Assembly (NCBI GenBank): GCA_011389575.1
Contig: JAABUB010000002.1
Span: 40,375-104,374 of the forward strand
Direction: 5' to 3'
DNA length: 64,000 nucleotides
Source of the DNA: Desulfotignum sp.
GTDB taxonomy: Bacteria; Desulfobacterota; Desulfobacteria; Desulfobacterales; Desulfobacteraceae
The position numbers were made by a program, and so were the translations under genes. Of this stretch, positions 45,588-54,000 are shown in pieces. Below the pieces are notes generated by a model that was given only the letters and a program-made list of their open reading frames with translations, made no database searches and had not been told where the DNA came from. The first letter of the stretch is position 1; the number at the start of each line of letters is the position of its first letter.

Positions 45588-45862
45588 TTTTCCCTCCTTT
45601 TATAAACATAAATCCAATATTGTACCCCAAACCCTGCAGTCAGCAAAAAAGGATTTGTAAGGCGTTACGCATTTATCAAAAGCATAGAAAATCCTAAAAT
45701 GGCAATTTTCACCCTCCAAAAGAGCATCAATGATGATGATCATAATATAACATTGCATCAATCATAACATAATATCAAATTTTGTTTATAAATCAAATAG
45801 TTTTTGTAAATATAACAATCCGAAATCCAATGTTTCTTATAAAAGATTGATTGTTACAATTT

Positions 45863-46344
45863 TCAATAATTCAACTTGTGTCTAACGGTCGATGTCAAAA
45901 TTATGTCGCATTTTTGTTTTAATTGTTCCATCAATTCCGGTCTTTTGCAACATCCGGGTAGCACCCCGTCATACCCCCTGTCCGCACGTCTCAAAGAATT
46001 GAGGTAGCTCCTTGGCAGATCTTGCAACGAGAGCAATCTGTCTATTAAAACGCAGTGAGCTTTATCCAAAGCGCAGTAAAACCCCTTCTCGAACTGATTA
46101 AGAACATGGATGAATATTTGTTCCAGGGCCTGAAGTGCCTCCTGGGTGAATACCCGTTTCCGGTAGTTGGGAACAAATACCAAGTGCACATGCATGTTAA
46201 ACACACAATGTCTGCCGGTTCTGATGTCTGGATTTCTTTATATGTTTTTCCTGATTCCTTGAGACGACTTATCCTCTCCCGGAGTTTCTTCTGGATTACC
46301 GAACAGGCAATTTTAAAACATTCCTGCTGGTTTGTTCTGGTCAT
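45863..46344 (-). mobile_element. Degenerate IS200/IS605-type Y1 transposase remnant
   Basis: The minus strand contains MHVHLVFVPNYRKRVFTQEA, the HUH-containing N-terminal region of TnpA, but the reading starts inside the protein; upstream codons (residues KTYKEIQTSEPADI) are in a different frame. After about 40 residues the sequence no longer follows the family and the HVHLL-type second region is not clear. A tyrosine nucleophile cannot be placed. No tnpB is seen. Inactive. Confidence 0.6.
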
Positions 46345-46482
46345 TCATTTGCTGTTGGGGTATAGTAATAACAATTCACCATTAAGGGTCAAAAATAGTC
46401 ACCGATGCATGCCCAAGATCAAGGGCAGGTCTCAGACTGGCTTGTTTTGGCCCTTTCCAGACCAAGCAAGCTGAAGAGGAAA

Positions 46483-47658
46483 ATGAAACAACTATTGGAA
46501 ACTTCTGACACCATTCATGAAGGCCTCACAAAACTGACCCTTTTGGCAAAGATGTCTGCAGCCAAAGGTGATGGCCGTCATCAACTCAACACCTTTAAAA
46601 CTATATCCAAGGCCATGGACAATATAGGCACGCTTCAGACCCTGAACAGCAGCCAGATCCTTGCCTGTGTGAAGCTGCTCAAGATGATTGTAGCCCTTCA
46701 GCAGGCCATGGTCAAATCAGAGGATATCTCCCCAAAAGAGATTCCCACGCTTTACAGTATCACCCATACCCTCAACACCCTGTTTGTCAAAAGTTCCAAA
46801 GACGCCATTTCCAGCGGAGACACCGCAACGATCACCGAGCAGTGTGACGCTCTGCTCCAGGCCATTGACTATCTCAGGTCTGATGATAGCCTAAGAACCT
46901 GCGGTATCCTTGATGCCAAACTAAAAAACGCCGCAGGAAAGCTTAGGGAAAAGGCAGACATCATGACCCTGTTCCAAGGGAAAGACAGCCATTTATTCGC
47001 AAAAGTCATCAGTAATGCGGAAAAAGAGCTTGAAGAAAAGGATCTGGCAAAAATCGGAGAGACCTATGCCAAGCTGGATCATCTGAACGCCAAATTCAAA
47101 CAAAAATACCCCCTGAAATCAAACCTGACCCACTACCTTGTCAAATTCCGGGAGACCTTTTTGGAAAAGCTTAAAGAGCGGATCAACGAATTGAAACAAG
47201 AGAGTGCAAAAGGGTCATTGTCACGCTGCCGAGAGCTGGTCGAGCAGATGACAGAACTGGACGGACTCAGGCAGTTTCATGGGGAGGCAGCCATGGATAG
47301 ACAGATCAGAGTGCTCAGAAACAAGGTCCTGAATGAAAAAATCATTCCCCTTGAATCTGTGCTCAAAGAAACAACCCACTTTATCCGCAGCAGGGAGAAC
47401 GATCACTTTACCATGGGATATCAGGAACAGTACCGAAAAGCCCATAATGAAGATGAAATATTCACCACGACATTTTACCGCCGCACCCTTGAGGAACTTG
47501 AGGCCCGCAAGGCGGTTTCCCTGTTAAAGGAAAAGCAGCATAAAATGAACCGTGTTGATATTCAAAAGGCTGGCCAGGCAGATTATGAAGGCAAGCTCCG
47601 GAAGAAAATCGAAACCTTGATCAGGGCCTTCGACCCCGGCGTTGACAGAAAAAACTAA
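46483..47658 (+). CDS. Unknown helical/coiled-coil protein
   Basis: A 391-residue, largely alpha-helical protein rich in Lys, Glu, Leu and Gln (KFRETFLEKLKERINELKQE). Start at ATG 46483 with AGAGGA upstream; the in-frame reading from 46405 has no site. No membrane segment and no catalytic motif. It lies alone between two mobile-element traces. I do not recognise a family; a structural or phage/plasmid-borne role is possible but unsupported. Confidence 0.6.
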   Translation: MKQLLETSDTIHEGLTKLTLLAKMSAAKGDGRHQLNTFKTISKAMDNIGTLQTLNSSQILACVKLLKMIVALQQAMVKSEDISPKEIPTLYSITHTLNTLFVKSSKDAISSGDTATITEQCDALLQAIDYLRSDDSLRTCGILDAKLKNAAGKLREKADIMTLFQGKDSHLFAKVISNAEKELEEKDLAKIGETYAKLDHLNAKFKQKYPLKSNLTHYLVKFRETFLEKLKERINELKQESAKGSLSRCRELVEQMTELDGLRQFHGEAAMDRQIRVLRNKVLNEKIIPLESVLKETTHFIRSRENDHFTMGYQEQYRKAHNEDEIFTTTFYRRTLEELEARKAVSLLKEKQHKMNRVDIQKAGQADYEGKLRKKIETLIRAFDPGVDRKN

Positions 47659-47827
47659 AATTTTTAAAGCGACACTTTTGTCAATTATTGGTGGTCTGAT
47701 CTGATTTGCAAAATGTAAGGGCTGGCAAATATAATGTTGAGATTGGACAGAGTTGCACATAATTATCCCTGCGTGAGTATTTACAGCCTGGATAAATAAT
47801 AGATACCAATATTATGTTTCAACTACC

Positions 47828-47843
47828 CCGGCCTGAAGGCCGG
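47828..47843 (+). repeat. Hairpin resembling an IS200/IS605 element end
   Basis: CCGGCCT / AGGCCGG with a 2-nt gap, inside the context CTACCCCGGCCTGAAGGC and followed by GAGCTT. This looks like the subterminal hairpin found at the ends of IS605-group elements. It sits 18 nt before the small ORF at 47861. Confidence 0.4.
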
Positions 47844-47860
47844 AGCTTGTGAAGGGCTCC

Positions 47861-48070
47861 ATGGTTGACCAGGGAAATGTTCAAAGTTTAATGGCAAAAG
47901 AATCATATTCAAAATTAGCCCTGAATGCGATGCACCGGGCATCAAAACAGGCACTTGAAAAAGCGGCAAATATGGATTTGAAAATTCCAGAGTGGAAAGA
48001 TGGGAAAATTATTTTTGTCGATCCAAGGGAAAAACTGAAAAAAATGGGCTATGTCGAGATTCAAGAATAA
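47861..48070 (+). CDS. Small hypothetical protein
   Basis: A 69-residue ORF from ATG 47861 (an in-frame GTG at 47849 is possible). The sequence is helical then beta-like (KIPEWKDGKIIFVDPREKLK), which looks like a real small protein rather than noise. No clear ribosome site. No family recognised; the size would suit an antitoxin, but there is no toxin partner. Confidence 0.4.
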   Translation: MVDQGNVQSLMAKESYSKLALNAMHRASKQALEKAANMDLKIPEWKDGKIIFVDPREKLKKMGYVEIQE

Positions 48071-48151
48071 TCCAAGTATGAACTATTCAAGAGCGGTGAA
48101 ATTTTTGGATACCTGCAATCATAAACCTGATAATATCTGTCGTGGAGGTTA

Positions 48152-48806
48152 AACAGCCCCCTGCGGGCTGAGGTCTATTTTACCAACCTGAAAGCCTTTA
48201 CCAATTTCAAATGGAGCACCAGGGACCCGGTGGCGTTCAAAGATACGGAACTGGGACTGGTGCGGTTGAGGGCATTTGGTGTGTTCAATGTCAAGATTGT
48301 CCAGCCGGTGCTGTTTGTCAACTGCCTGGTGGCCACCAGGGCATTTCCAATACCCTGGAAGTGACCCAATATCTCAACCAGGTAGTGGTCTCCCGGTTCA
48401 ATGACTATATCGGAGAAGAGATCGCCACCATCTTTGATCTGCCGATGCGGTACGATGCACTGGCCGGGGGCCTGGCCAGGCTACTCCAGGAGGATCTTCC
48501 CGATTCGGTCTGCACCTGACCCAGCTGTTTATCAATGCCATCACACCGCCCACCGAGGTCCAGAAAGCCATTGACGACAAAAGCCGCCTGGGCGTGCATG
48601 ACGACATGAACAAGCTCATGCAGATGAAAACCGCCATGGCGATGGAAAAAATTGCTGACAACCCGGACGGCACTGCTGCCGGCGGGACCCAGGCCGGTAT
48701 GGGAATGGGATCTGGAGGACAGCCGCGATTCTCTGGTGCTGGTATGCCGAAACTGCCACAGCCTGTGGAAAGCACGAAACAGTCAGCTGGCCACATGCCA
48801 GCCTGA
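48152..48806 (+). pseudogene. Shattered SPFH-domain (YdjI/virion-core-like) gene
   Basis: Three frames together spell an SPFH protein missing its N-terminus: SPLRAEVYFTNLKAFTNFKW (48155 onward), then after a shift near 48340 NTLEVTQYLNQVVVSRFNDY, then after another near 48500 LHLTQLFINAITPPTEVQKA and DDMNKLMQMKTAMAMEK with a Gly/Met tail. Intact relatives end in a zinc ribbon. Downstream (to about 48950) another frame reads VCRNCHSLWKARNS, probably further debris. Confidence 0.65.
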
Positions 48807-48959
48807 TCCTGCACTGGACAAAAAAATTTACGAAGAAAACCCTATGGAAGCCGCTTGTCAGCAAATCAAAAAAGGCTTTCTTTACAAAGTCCCGGCCCGG
48901 TCTTATACTTTAAAAGATATGAATCCAACACCACCTCATAAACACACAGGAGCAGACCA

Positions 48960-49604
48960 TTGAAACAGATACTGGTACTGGCCAGCACCAACAAAGGCAA
49001 AGCCCGGGAGATCCAGGACCTTTTAAAGGGGTTTCCCCTGGACATCAAAAACCTCAATGATTTCGGCCCCATTCCCGAAGTCATTGAAGACGGTGAAACC
49101 TTTGATGACAATGCCTATAAAAAAGCATCATTTACCGCACGGGTTCTGGGATATCCTGCCATGGCAGATGACTCCGGCCTGTGCGTGGAGGCCCTTGGCG
49201 GGGCACCCGGGGTGTTTTCCGCCCGGTATGCGGGAAAAAACGCAAGCGATGCAGATAATGTGGCCAGACTGCTGGCAGATCTGGAACCTTATGAAAACCG
49301 GAAGGCATCCTTTGCATGTGTTATCTCCATTGCTGTTCCCACAGGGGCGGCCCTGACATACGAGGGATCCTGCCAGGGCATCATCACAAGAAAACCGGCC
49401 GGGGAAAACGGGTTCGGGTATGATCCTTTGTTTTATTTTCCCGCATATGACAAGACCTTTGCCCAGCTGAGTATGGAAGAAAAAGCACAGGTGAGTCACC
49501 GGGGAAAAGCCTTGAAACAGGTGGCCCATGAAATGGTCAAGATCCTGGAGTGGATCGAGCTCAACATGCCCCGGTTTGAACGGGTGGCATGCAAAAAAGG
49601 ATGA
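48960..49604 (+). CDS. rdgB: dITP/XTP pyrophosphatase (RdgB/HAM1)
   Basis: Hydrolyses non-canonical purine nucleoside triphosphates to monophosphates, keeping dITP and XTP out of DNA. It has 214 residues. Signature regions: LVLASTNKGKAREIQDLL, ETFDDNAYKKA, MADDSGLCVEALGGAPGVFS, GFGYDPLFYFP and SHRGKAL. The start is TTG at 48960 with AGGAG 7 nt upstream; no ATG fits. It marks the return to intact genes after the decayed tract. Confidence 0.95.
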   Translation: MKQILVLASTNKGKAREIQDLLKGFPLDIKNLNDFGPIPEVIEDGETFDDNAYKKASFTARVLGYPAMADDSGLCVEALGGAPGVFSARYAGKNASDADNVARLLADLEPYENRKASFACVISIAVPTGAALTYEGSCQGIITRKPAGENGFGYDPLFYFPAYDKTFAQLSMEEKAQVSHRGKALKQVAHEMVKILEWIELNMPRFERVACKKG

Positions 49605-49611
49605 TATTGCC

Positions 49612-50202
49612 ATGACAACATTTGAAGAATTTGCCGCACTGGTAAAGGAAAACCGTTCCTGCCGCCGGTTTGACAATGCCTGCAGCATCACCATGGATGA
49701 GTTGAAAGACCTGGTGGATCTGACCCGGCACTGTGCATCAGCCGCCAACAACCAGCCCCTGAAATACATCCTTTCCACGGATGCACAGACAAACAGGGAT
49801 ATTTTTTCCTGCCTGGGCTGGGCTGCCTATCTTACAGACTGGCCCGGCCCGAAACCGGGGGAACAGCCATCTGCCTATATTGTTATCTTCGGGGACCATA
49901 CCATCTCCGACAAGTTCTGGTGCGACCACGGCATAGCAGCCCAGACCATTTTGCTGGGGGCCAGAGCCAAAGGTCTGGCCGGCTGCATATTCGGGGCCAT
50001 AAACATCAAAAAACTCAAAACCTTTCTGGATATCCCCGACCACCTGGAGGTCAAGCTGGTGGTGGCCCTGGGCAAACCTGCGGAAAAGGCGGTCATTGAC
50101 CCGGTGGGACCGGACGGGAGCATCAAATATTTCAGGGATGAAAACCAGGTTCACCATGTACCCAAAAGATATACCCGGGAACTCATATTCAAAATCTATT
50201 AA
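49612..50202 (+). CDS. Nitroreductase-family flavoprotein
   Basis: A 196-residue FMN-dependent oxidoreductase. RSCRRFDNACSITMDELKDL and RHCASAANNQPLKYIL are the N-terminal FMN-phosphate regions; CDHGIAAQTILLGARAKGLA with LGKPAEKAVIDPV is the C-terminal nitroreductase core. Substrate unknown. It begins 7 nt after rdgB (AAGG 12 nt upstream of ATG 49612), so the two are likely co-transcribed. Confidence 0.87.
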   Translation: MTTFEEFAALVKENRSCRRFDNACSITMDELKDLVDLTRHCASAANNQPLKYILSTDAQTNRDIFSCLGWAAYLTDWPGPKPGEQPSAYIVIFGDHTISDKFWCDHGIAAQTILLGARAKGLAGCIFGAINIKKLKTFLDIPDHLEVKLVVALGKPAEKAVIDPVGPDGSIKYFRDENQVHHVPKRYTRELIFKIY

Positions 50203-50324
50203 CGCGGGAAATCCGAAACCCAGGTGCCCCTCCTCATTTTCTTTTTTTTTAACAGAAACTAAGGAGTAAGGCACTAAAGTGTGTTGCTTTTCCCACAGGT
50301 TTGGATTGCCATGAAGGCGGTGTT

Positions 50325-52034
50325 GTGAAAATATTGTTTGTTAACCCGGCATGCCTGGACCAGCGCGTCACAGACTCGGATGCGCAGGTGGTGCCCATAG
50401 GTCTTTACTACCTGGCTGCCCAGATACTGGATGCCGGATTTGATGCCGCTATCCTCAACCTGGCACAGGCTGAGATAACAGATCCGGAACTGGTTTTCAC
50501 AACCACCCTCCAAAAGGAAAAACCCGATATCATCGGATTTTCCGTGACCAGTGCCAGCCGGTTTTCAGCCATGTCCCTTGCCCGGAGAGCAAAAAACCTG
50601 GCCCCCCGCACCTGGATCTTGATGGGCGGGCCAGGTGCCACCTTTATGGCAAACCATATCATGGCTGCCTGCAAGGCTGTTGATTTCATTGTCAAGGGAG
50701 AAGGGGAAACAACCTGTCTGACTCTGGCAAAGGCCCTGGCACAAAAAAATGCACCAGGTGTCAGCAAGATACCGGGGTTGGTATTTCGGGAAGGCCGGGA
50801 CCTGAAAGACACGGGAAATCCTTTTTTGATCCGGGATCTGGACCGGTTGGCCCATCCATCCAGGTATTTTGGATTCCAGCACCTGGCCATGTCCCGGGGA
50901 TGTCCCGGTGCCTGCACCTTCTGCGGTTCCCCCGAATTCTGGGGCACCCGCCAGGTACGGAGCCACTCTGCCGACTGGTTTGCCCATGAAATCACGGTCC
51001 TTGCCAGAAAAGGCGTTTCCCATTTCTATATTTCCGATGACACCTTTACCATGGACAGGGACCGGGTGATCTCCCTGTGCCAAAAACTGATATCAGCAGA
51101 TCTGTCCATCACCTGGAATGCCATTTCCCGAGTGGACCATGTGGATCCGGAACTTCTGGCGTGGATGCGCAAAGCCGGGTGCATACAGATCAGCTTTGGT
51201 GTGGAATCCGGATCAGATGCCATAAAAAAGTGTCTGGGCAAACCGGTTCCCAACCACCTTGCCGTCCAGGCATTCCGCCAAACAGCGGCCCACGGGATTG
51301 TGCCAAGGGCCTATTTTATATACGGATCTCCCGGTGAAACCATAGATACCATAAACCAGAGCATTGATCTGCTCATGGCCCTGCAGCCTTTGGGAGCGGT
51401 TTTTTACATGCTGGTGCTGTTTCCCGGCACCCGGCTGTATGATCGGGCCCAAAAAAAAGGATGGGTGACAGAGGATATCTGGCACAAAAAAATGGAAGAC
51501 CTGCCCTGGTTTGCGGTGGATGACACCCTGGATTTTTCACAGGTAAAAGCATTTGGAGATGCCCTGCGCCAGGCGTTTTACACCCATCTGTCAGACTTTG
51601 CCGCAAAGATTTCCCTCATTGATGATCCATCCTTGTACCGGTTCCATGCAGATTTTCTTTCCAGACTGGCCATGACCTTTTCCCACGGGGCTTATGCAGA
51701 AAATGACCGGGTGCAGGATTCAGACAGCACCGCCAGGATACTTTTTGAAAAAGCCCTAACCTATCATCCGGATTTCAGGGCATTTCTGGGCCTGGGGATG
51801 CTGCTGCAGAAATTCGGACAGTTTGACCTGGCCATGCAGGTGCTGGATCAGGGCCTGGAACATTTTGCCGGCAGCAAGGATCTGTGCCTGTGCAAAGGCA
51901 TCTGCCTGATGAACCGGAAAAAATTTCGCGCCGCCCTGGATTGCCTGTCTTCTTTCAACCAATGTGCAGATGTCAGACTCTATATATCCATCTGCAGAAA
52001 AGAACTGGAAAAAACCCATGAACAAACCCTTTGA
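50325..52034 (+). CDS. B12-binding-domain radical SAM protein with TPR-like tail
   Basis: A 569-residue protein. The N-terminal cobalamin-binding-like domain (VPIGLYYLAAQILDAGFDAA, GFSVTSASRFS, GGPGATFM) is followed by a radical SAM core with the cluster motif CPGACTFC and downstream HFYISDDTFTMDRDRVI and ISFGVESGSDAIKKCLGKPV. The last 100 residues are helical and repeat-like (FRAFLGLGMLLQKFGQFDLA), similar to TPRs. The reaction is unknown; methyl transfer or ring rearrangement are typical. GTG 50325 follows GAAGG; TTG 50301 is possible. It overlaps the DUF6178 gene by 17 nt, implying a joint function. Confidence 0.87.
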   Translation: MKILFVNPACLDQRVTDSDAQVVPIGLYYLAAQILDAGFDAAILNLAQAEITDPELVFTTTLQKEKPDIIGFSVTSASRFSAMSLARRAKNLAPRTWILMGGPGATFMANHIMAACKAVDFIVKGEGETTCLTLAKALAQKNAPGVSKIPGLVFREGRDLKDTGNPFLIRDLDRLAHPSRYFGFQHLAMSRGCPGACTFCGSPEFWGTRQVRSHSADWFAHEITVLARKGVSHFYISDDTFTMDRDRVISLCQKLISADLSITWNAISRVDHVDPELLAWMRKAGCIQISFGVESGSDAIKKCLGKPVPNHLAVQAFRQTAAHGIVPRAYFIYGSPGETIDTINQSIDLLMALQPLGAVFYMLVLFPGTRLYDRAQKKGWVTEDIWHKKMEDLPWFAVDDTLDFSQVKAFGDALRQAFYTHLSDFAAKISLIDDPSLYRFHADFLSRLAMTFSHGAYAENDRVQDSDSTARILFEKALTYHPDFRAFLGLGMLLQKFGQFDLAMQVLDQGLEHFAGSKDLCLCKGICLMNRKKFRAALDCLSSFNQCADVRLYISICRKELEKTHEQTL

Positions 52035-53829
52035 CCACCACCTGGCCAACCTGCAGAACCGGGAACTCAAACTGCGCTCCCGGCGAAAAGAAATTCTGGA
52101 CATGGAAGCGGAAACCGCTTTGGATACGATACTGGATGCCCCGAGCCCGGCTACCTTAGTCCAGTCCTTCCCGGACCAGGACCTGTATTTTCTCATGCAC
52201 AAAATCGGGCCTTCCGATTTTATCCCCATATTGTCTCTGGCAGCATCGGATCAGTGGGAATACATTCTGGATGTGGAGGTGTGGGACGGAGATCGGCTCA
52301 ACACAAAGGTGATGACCCGGGCCTTTAACCTGCTTTTCCAGGCAGACCCGGAGCGTTTTTTGCGTTGGATCATCATGGAAAAACCCGATTATTTCGAATT
52401 TTATCTGTTCCAGCACATGGATATCAAAATCCGCGAGCATGATGAATTTCCGCCGTCGGAATTTGAGGATTACACCACCCTGGACGATAAATTCTATTTC
52501 CGGTTTCCTGAAGAAAAACAGGATACTGATCCAGACACAGATTCTGATCCAGATGCCCCGCTGTCTGAAGATGTCCAGGCTTCGGAACTTATTGATGCCA
52601 TGGTCAGAAAACTTTCGGATATGGATCTGTCCGTCTTCCACGGCCTGCTGCTGGAAACCCTCAGCACCCTGCCTGCAGAAACCGAAGAAGAGCAGTTCCG
52701 CCTGAAAAACATCCGCCTGGCGGAAAAAGGATTTCTGCCCGTGCATGAGGCCATCGGCATTTACCAGCCCACGGATATCGCATCATTGAGAAAACGCCCC
52801 AGAACCCAGATATTCGGCCCTGACACCTTTGACCCGGAACTGCCCCTGCCCCCCCAATGTTTTACCCGGTTTCTGTCCGGACAGGACCTGTTTGTCAAAA
52901 GTCTTGCCCTGCTGCCGTCTGATTTTGTTTTCACCCTGGAATCGGAGCTGGCCGCCCTGATCAACAAGATCATCTGCGCGGACCGCCAGAAAATCCGGGA
53001 CAAAGAAACCATGGAAAAAACCATCCACAAGGCCGCCGCCTACCTGAGCCTGGGGCTGGAAACCATACTGCAGGAGAATATCAGCCTGGAAGCTGCAGCA
53101 GACCTCATCCAGACCTATTATCTGGAAGATCTTTTCAGGACCGGTTCCCGGGCCGGCATCCAGCTCAAGACAAAGGTAAAAACCTGGTATAAAAACAGCT
53201 ATATCCAGGAACAGAACCTGCCCTTAAGCTTTCTGGGGGAAAATTTTCTCGGTATCATGGGCGGACTGTTTATAGACCGACCTCTGTATTTTGACAATTT
53301 TGCAACCGGCGAACTGTATCGGCATTTTGCCTCTTTATCCGATATCAGGAAAACCAGACAGGCCCTGGACCAGATCATGGGTCTGGACCGACTGCTGTCA
53401 CACCTGAAACCGGACCTTGCCTCTTTTAAAAAAGGGGTGCTCACCTACAAGAGCCTTATCCTGACCCTCTGGGCCAAAGACCGCTTAGGGCTTGAAAAAA
53501 ACCTGTCCCCTATTGCAGCCGACACCTTTAAACCATTTTTTATGGCCCTGTTTACACAAAAGACCGCTGGATCAGCTGGCATCAGCAGTGAAAAACCCCC
53601 TGTTATCAGCGATAAAGCCGGCGATCCCAGGACCGGGGATCTTATCCTCTGGGCAGCACAGGCAAGCGGCCTGGATGACCCAGCAGATCTGCCAGGCCCG
53701 TTGACCGATCTGCTCTTGGACCTGATTTCTGAAATCCAGGAAGAATACGGCACGGTGCCCCCCAGCCGGATGGATCCCAGATTCATCCCCCATTTTTTAT
53801 TGAAAAAAACATTGACACCGGATCTGTGA
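52018..53829 (+). CDS. DUF6178 family protein
   Basis: A 603-residue, mainly helical soluble protein. The ATG at 52018 lies inside the radical SAM gene. The opening (RRKEILDMEAETALDTILDA) and segments such as LVQSFPDQDLYFLMHKIGP and LFIDRPLYFDNFATGELYRH fit the DUF6178 proteins of Desulfobacterota as I recall them. An acidic, low-complexity insert lies near residues 165-190. Function unknown; the coupling to the radical SAM protein recurs in the group and suggests they act together. Confidence 0.75.
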   Translation: MNKPFDHHLANLQNRELKLRSRRKEILDMEAETALDTILDAPSPATLVQSFPDQDLYFLMHKIGPSDFIPILSLAASDQWEYILDVEVWDGDRLNTKVMTRAFNLLFQADPERFLRWIIMEKPDYFEFYLFQHMDIKIREHDEFPPSEFEDYTTLDDKFYFRFPEEKQDTDPDTDSDPDAPLSEDVQASELIDAMVRKLSDMDLSVFHGLLLETLSTLPAETEEEQFRLKNIRLAEKGFLPVHEAIGIYQPTDIASLRKRPRTQIFGPDTFDPELPLPPQCFTRFLSGQDLFVKSLALLPSDFVFTLESELAALINKIICADRQKIRDKETMEKTIHKAAAYLSLGLETILQENISLEAAADLIQTYYLEDLFRTGSRAGIQLKTKVKTWYKNSYIQEQNLPLSFLGENFLGIMGGLFIDRPLYFDNFATGELYRHFASLSDIRKTRQALDQIMGLDRLLSHLKPDLASFKKGVLTYKSLILTLWAKDRLGLEKNLSPIAADTFKPFFMALFTQKTAGSAGISSEKPPVISDKAGDPRTGDLILWAAQASGLDDPADLPGPLTDLLLDLISEIQEEYGTVPPSRMDPRFIPHFLLKKTLTPDL

Positions 53830-54000
53830 GAAGTTAAAGAAGATAGTATGATGCGCGAAGAAAAAGGTTGCGCCATAATTTTTTAGATTATGCAATATAC
53901 TATCAACCGCCGGGTAAATTTCTGCACACTGTTCTTTCTTTTCTGAACCTGAATCTCCCGACCTGGGCATATCAGATGCAAGGACCATGTGGAAAAGCCA

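Noticed and set aside
45863..46344. Active IS200/IS605 element
   Set aside because: The transposase frame is broken, its catalytic Tyr region is not recognisable and no tnpB or paired ends are seen.
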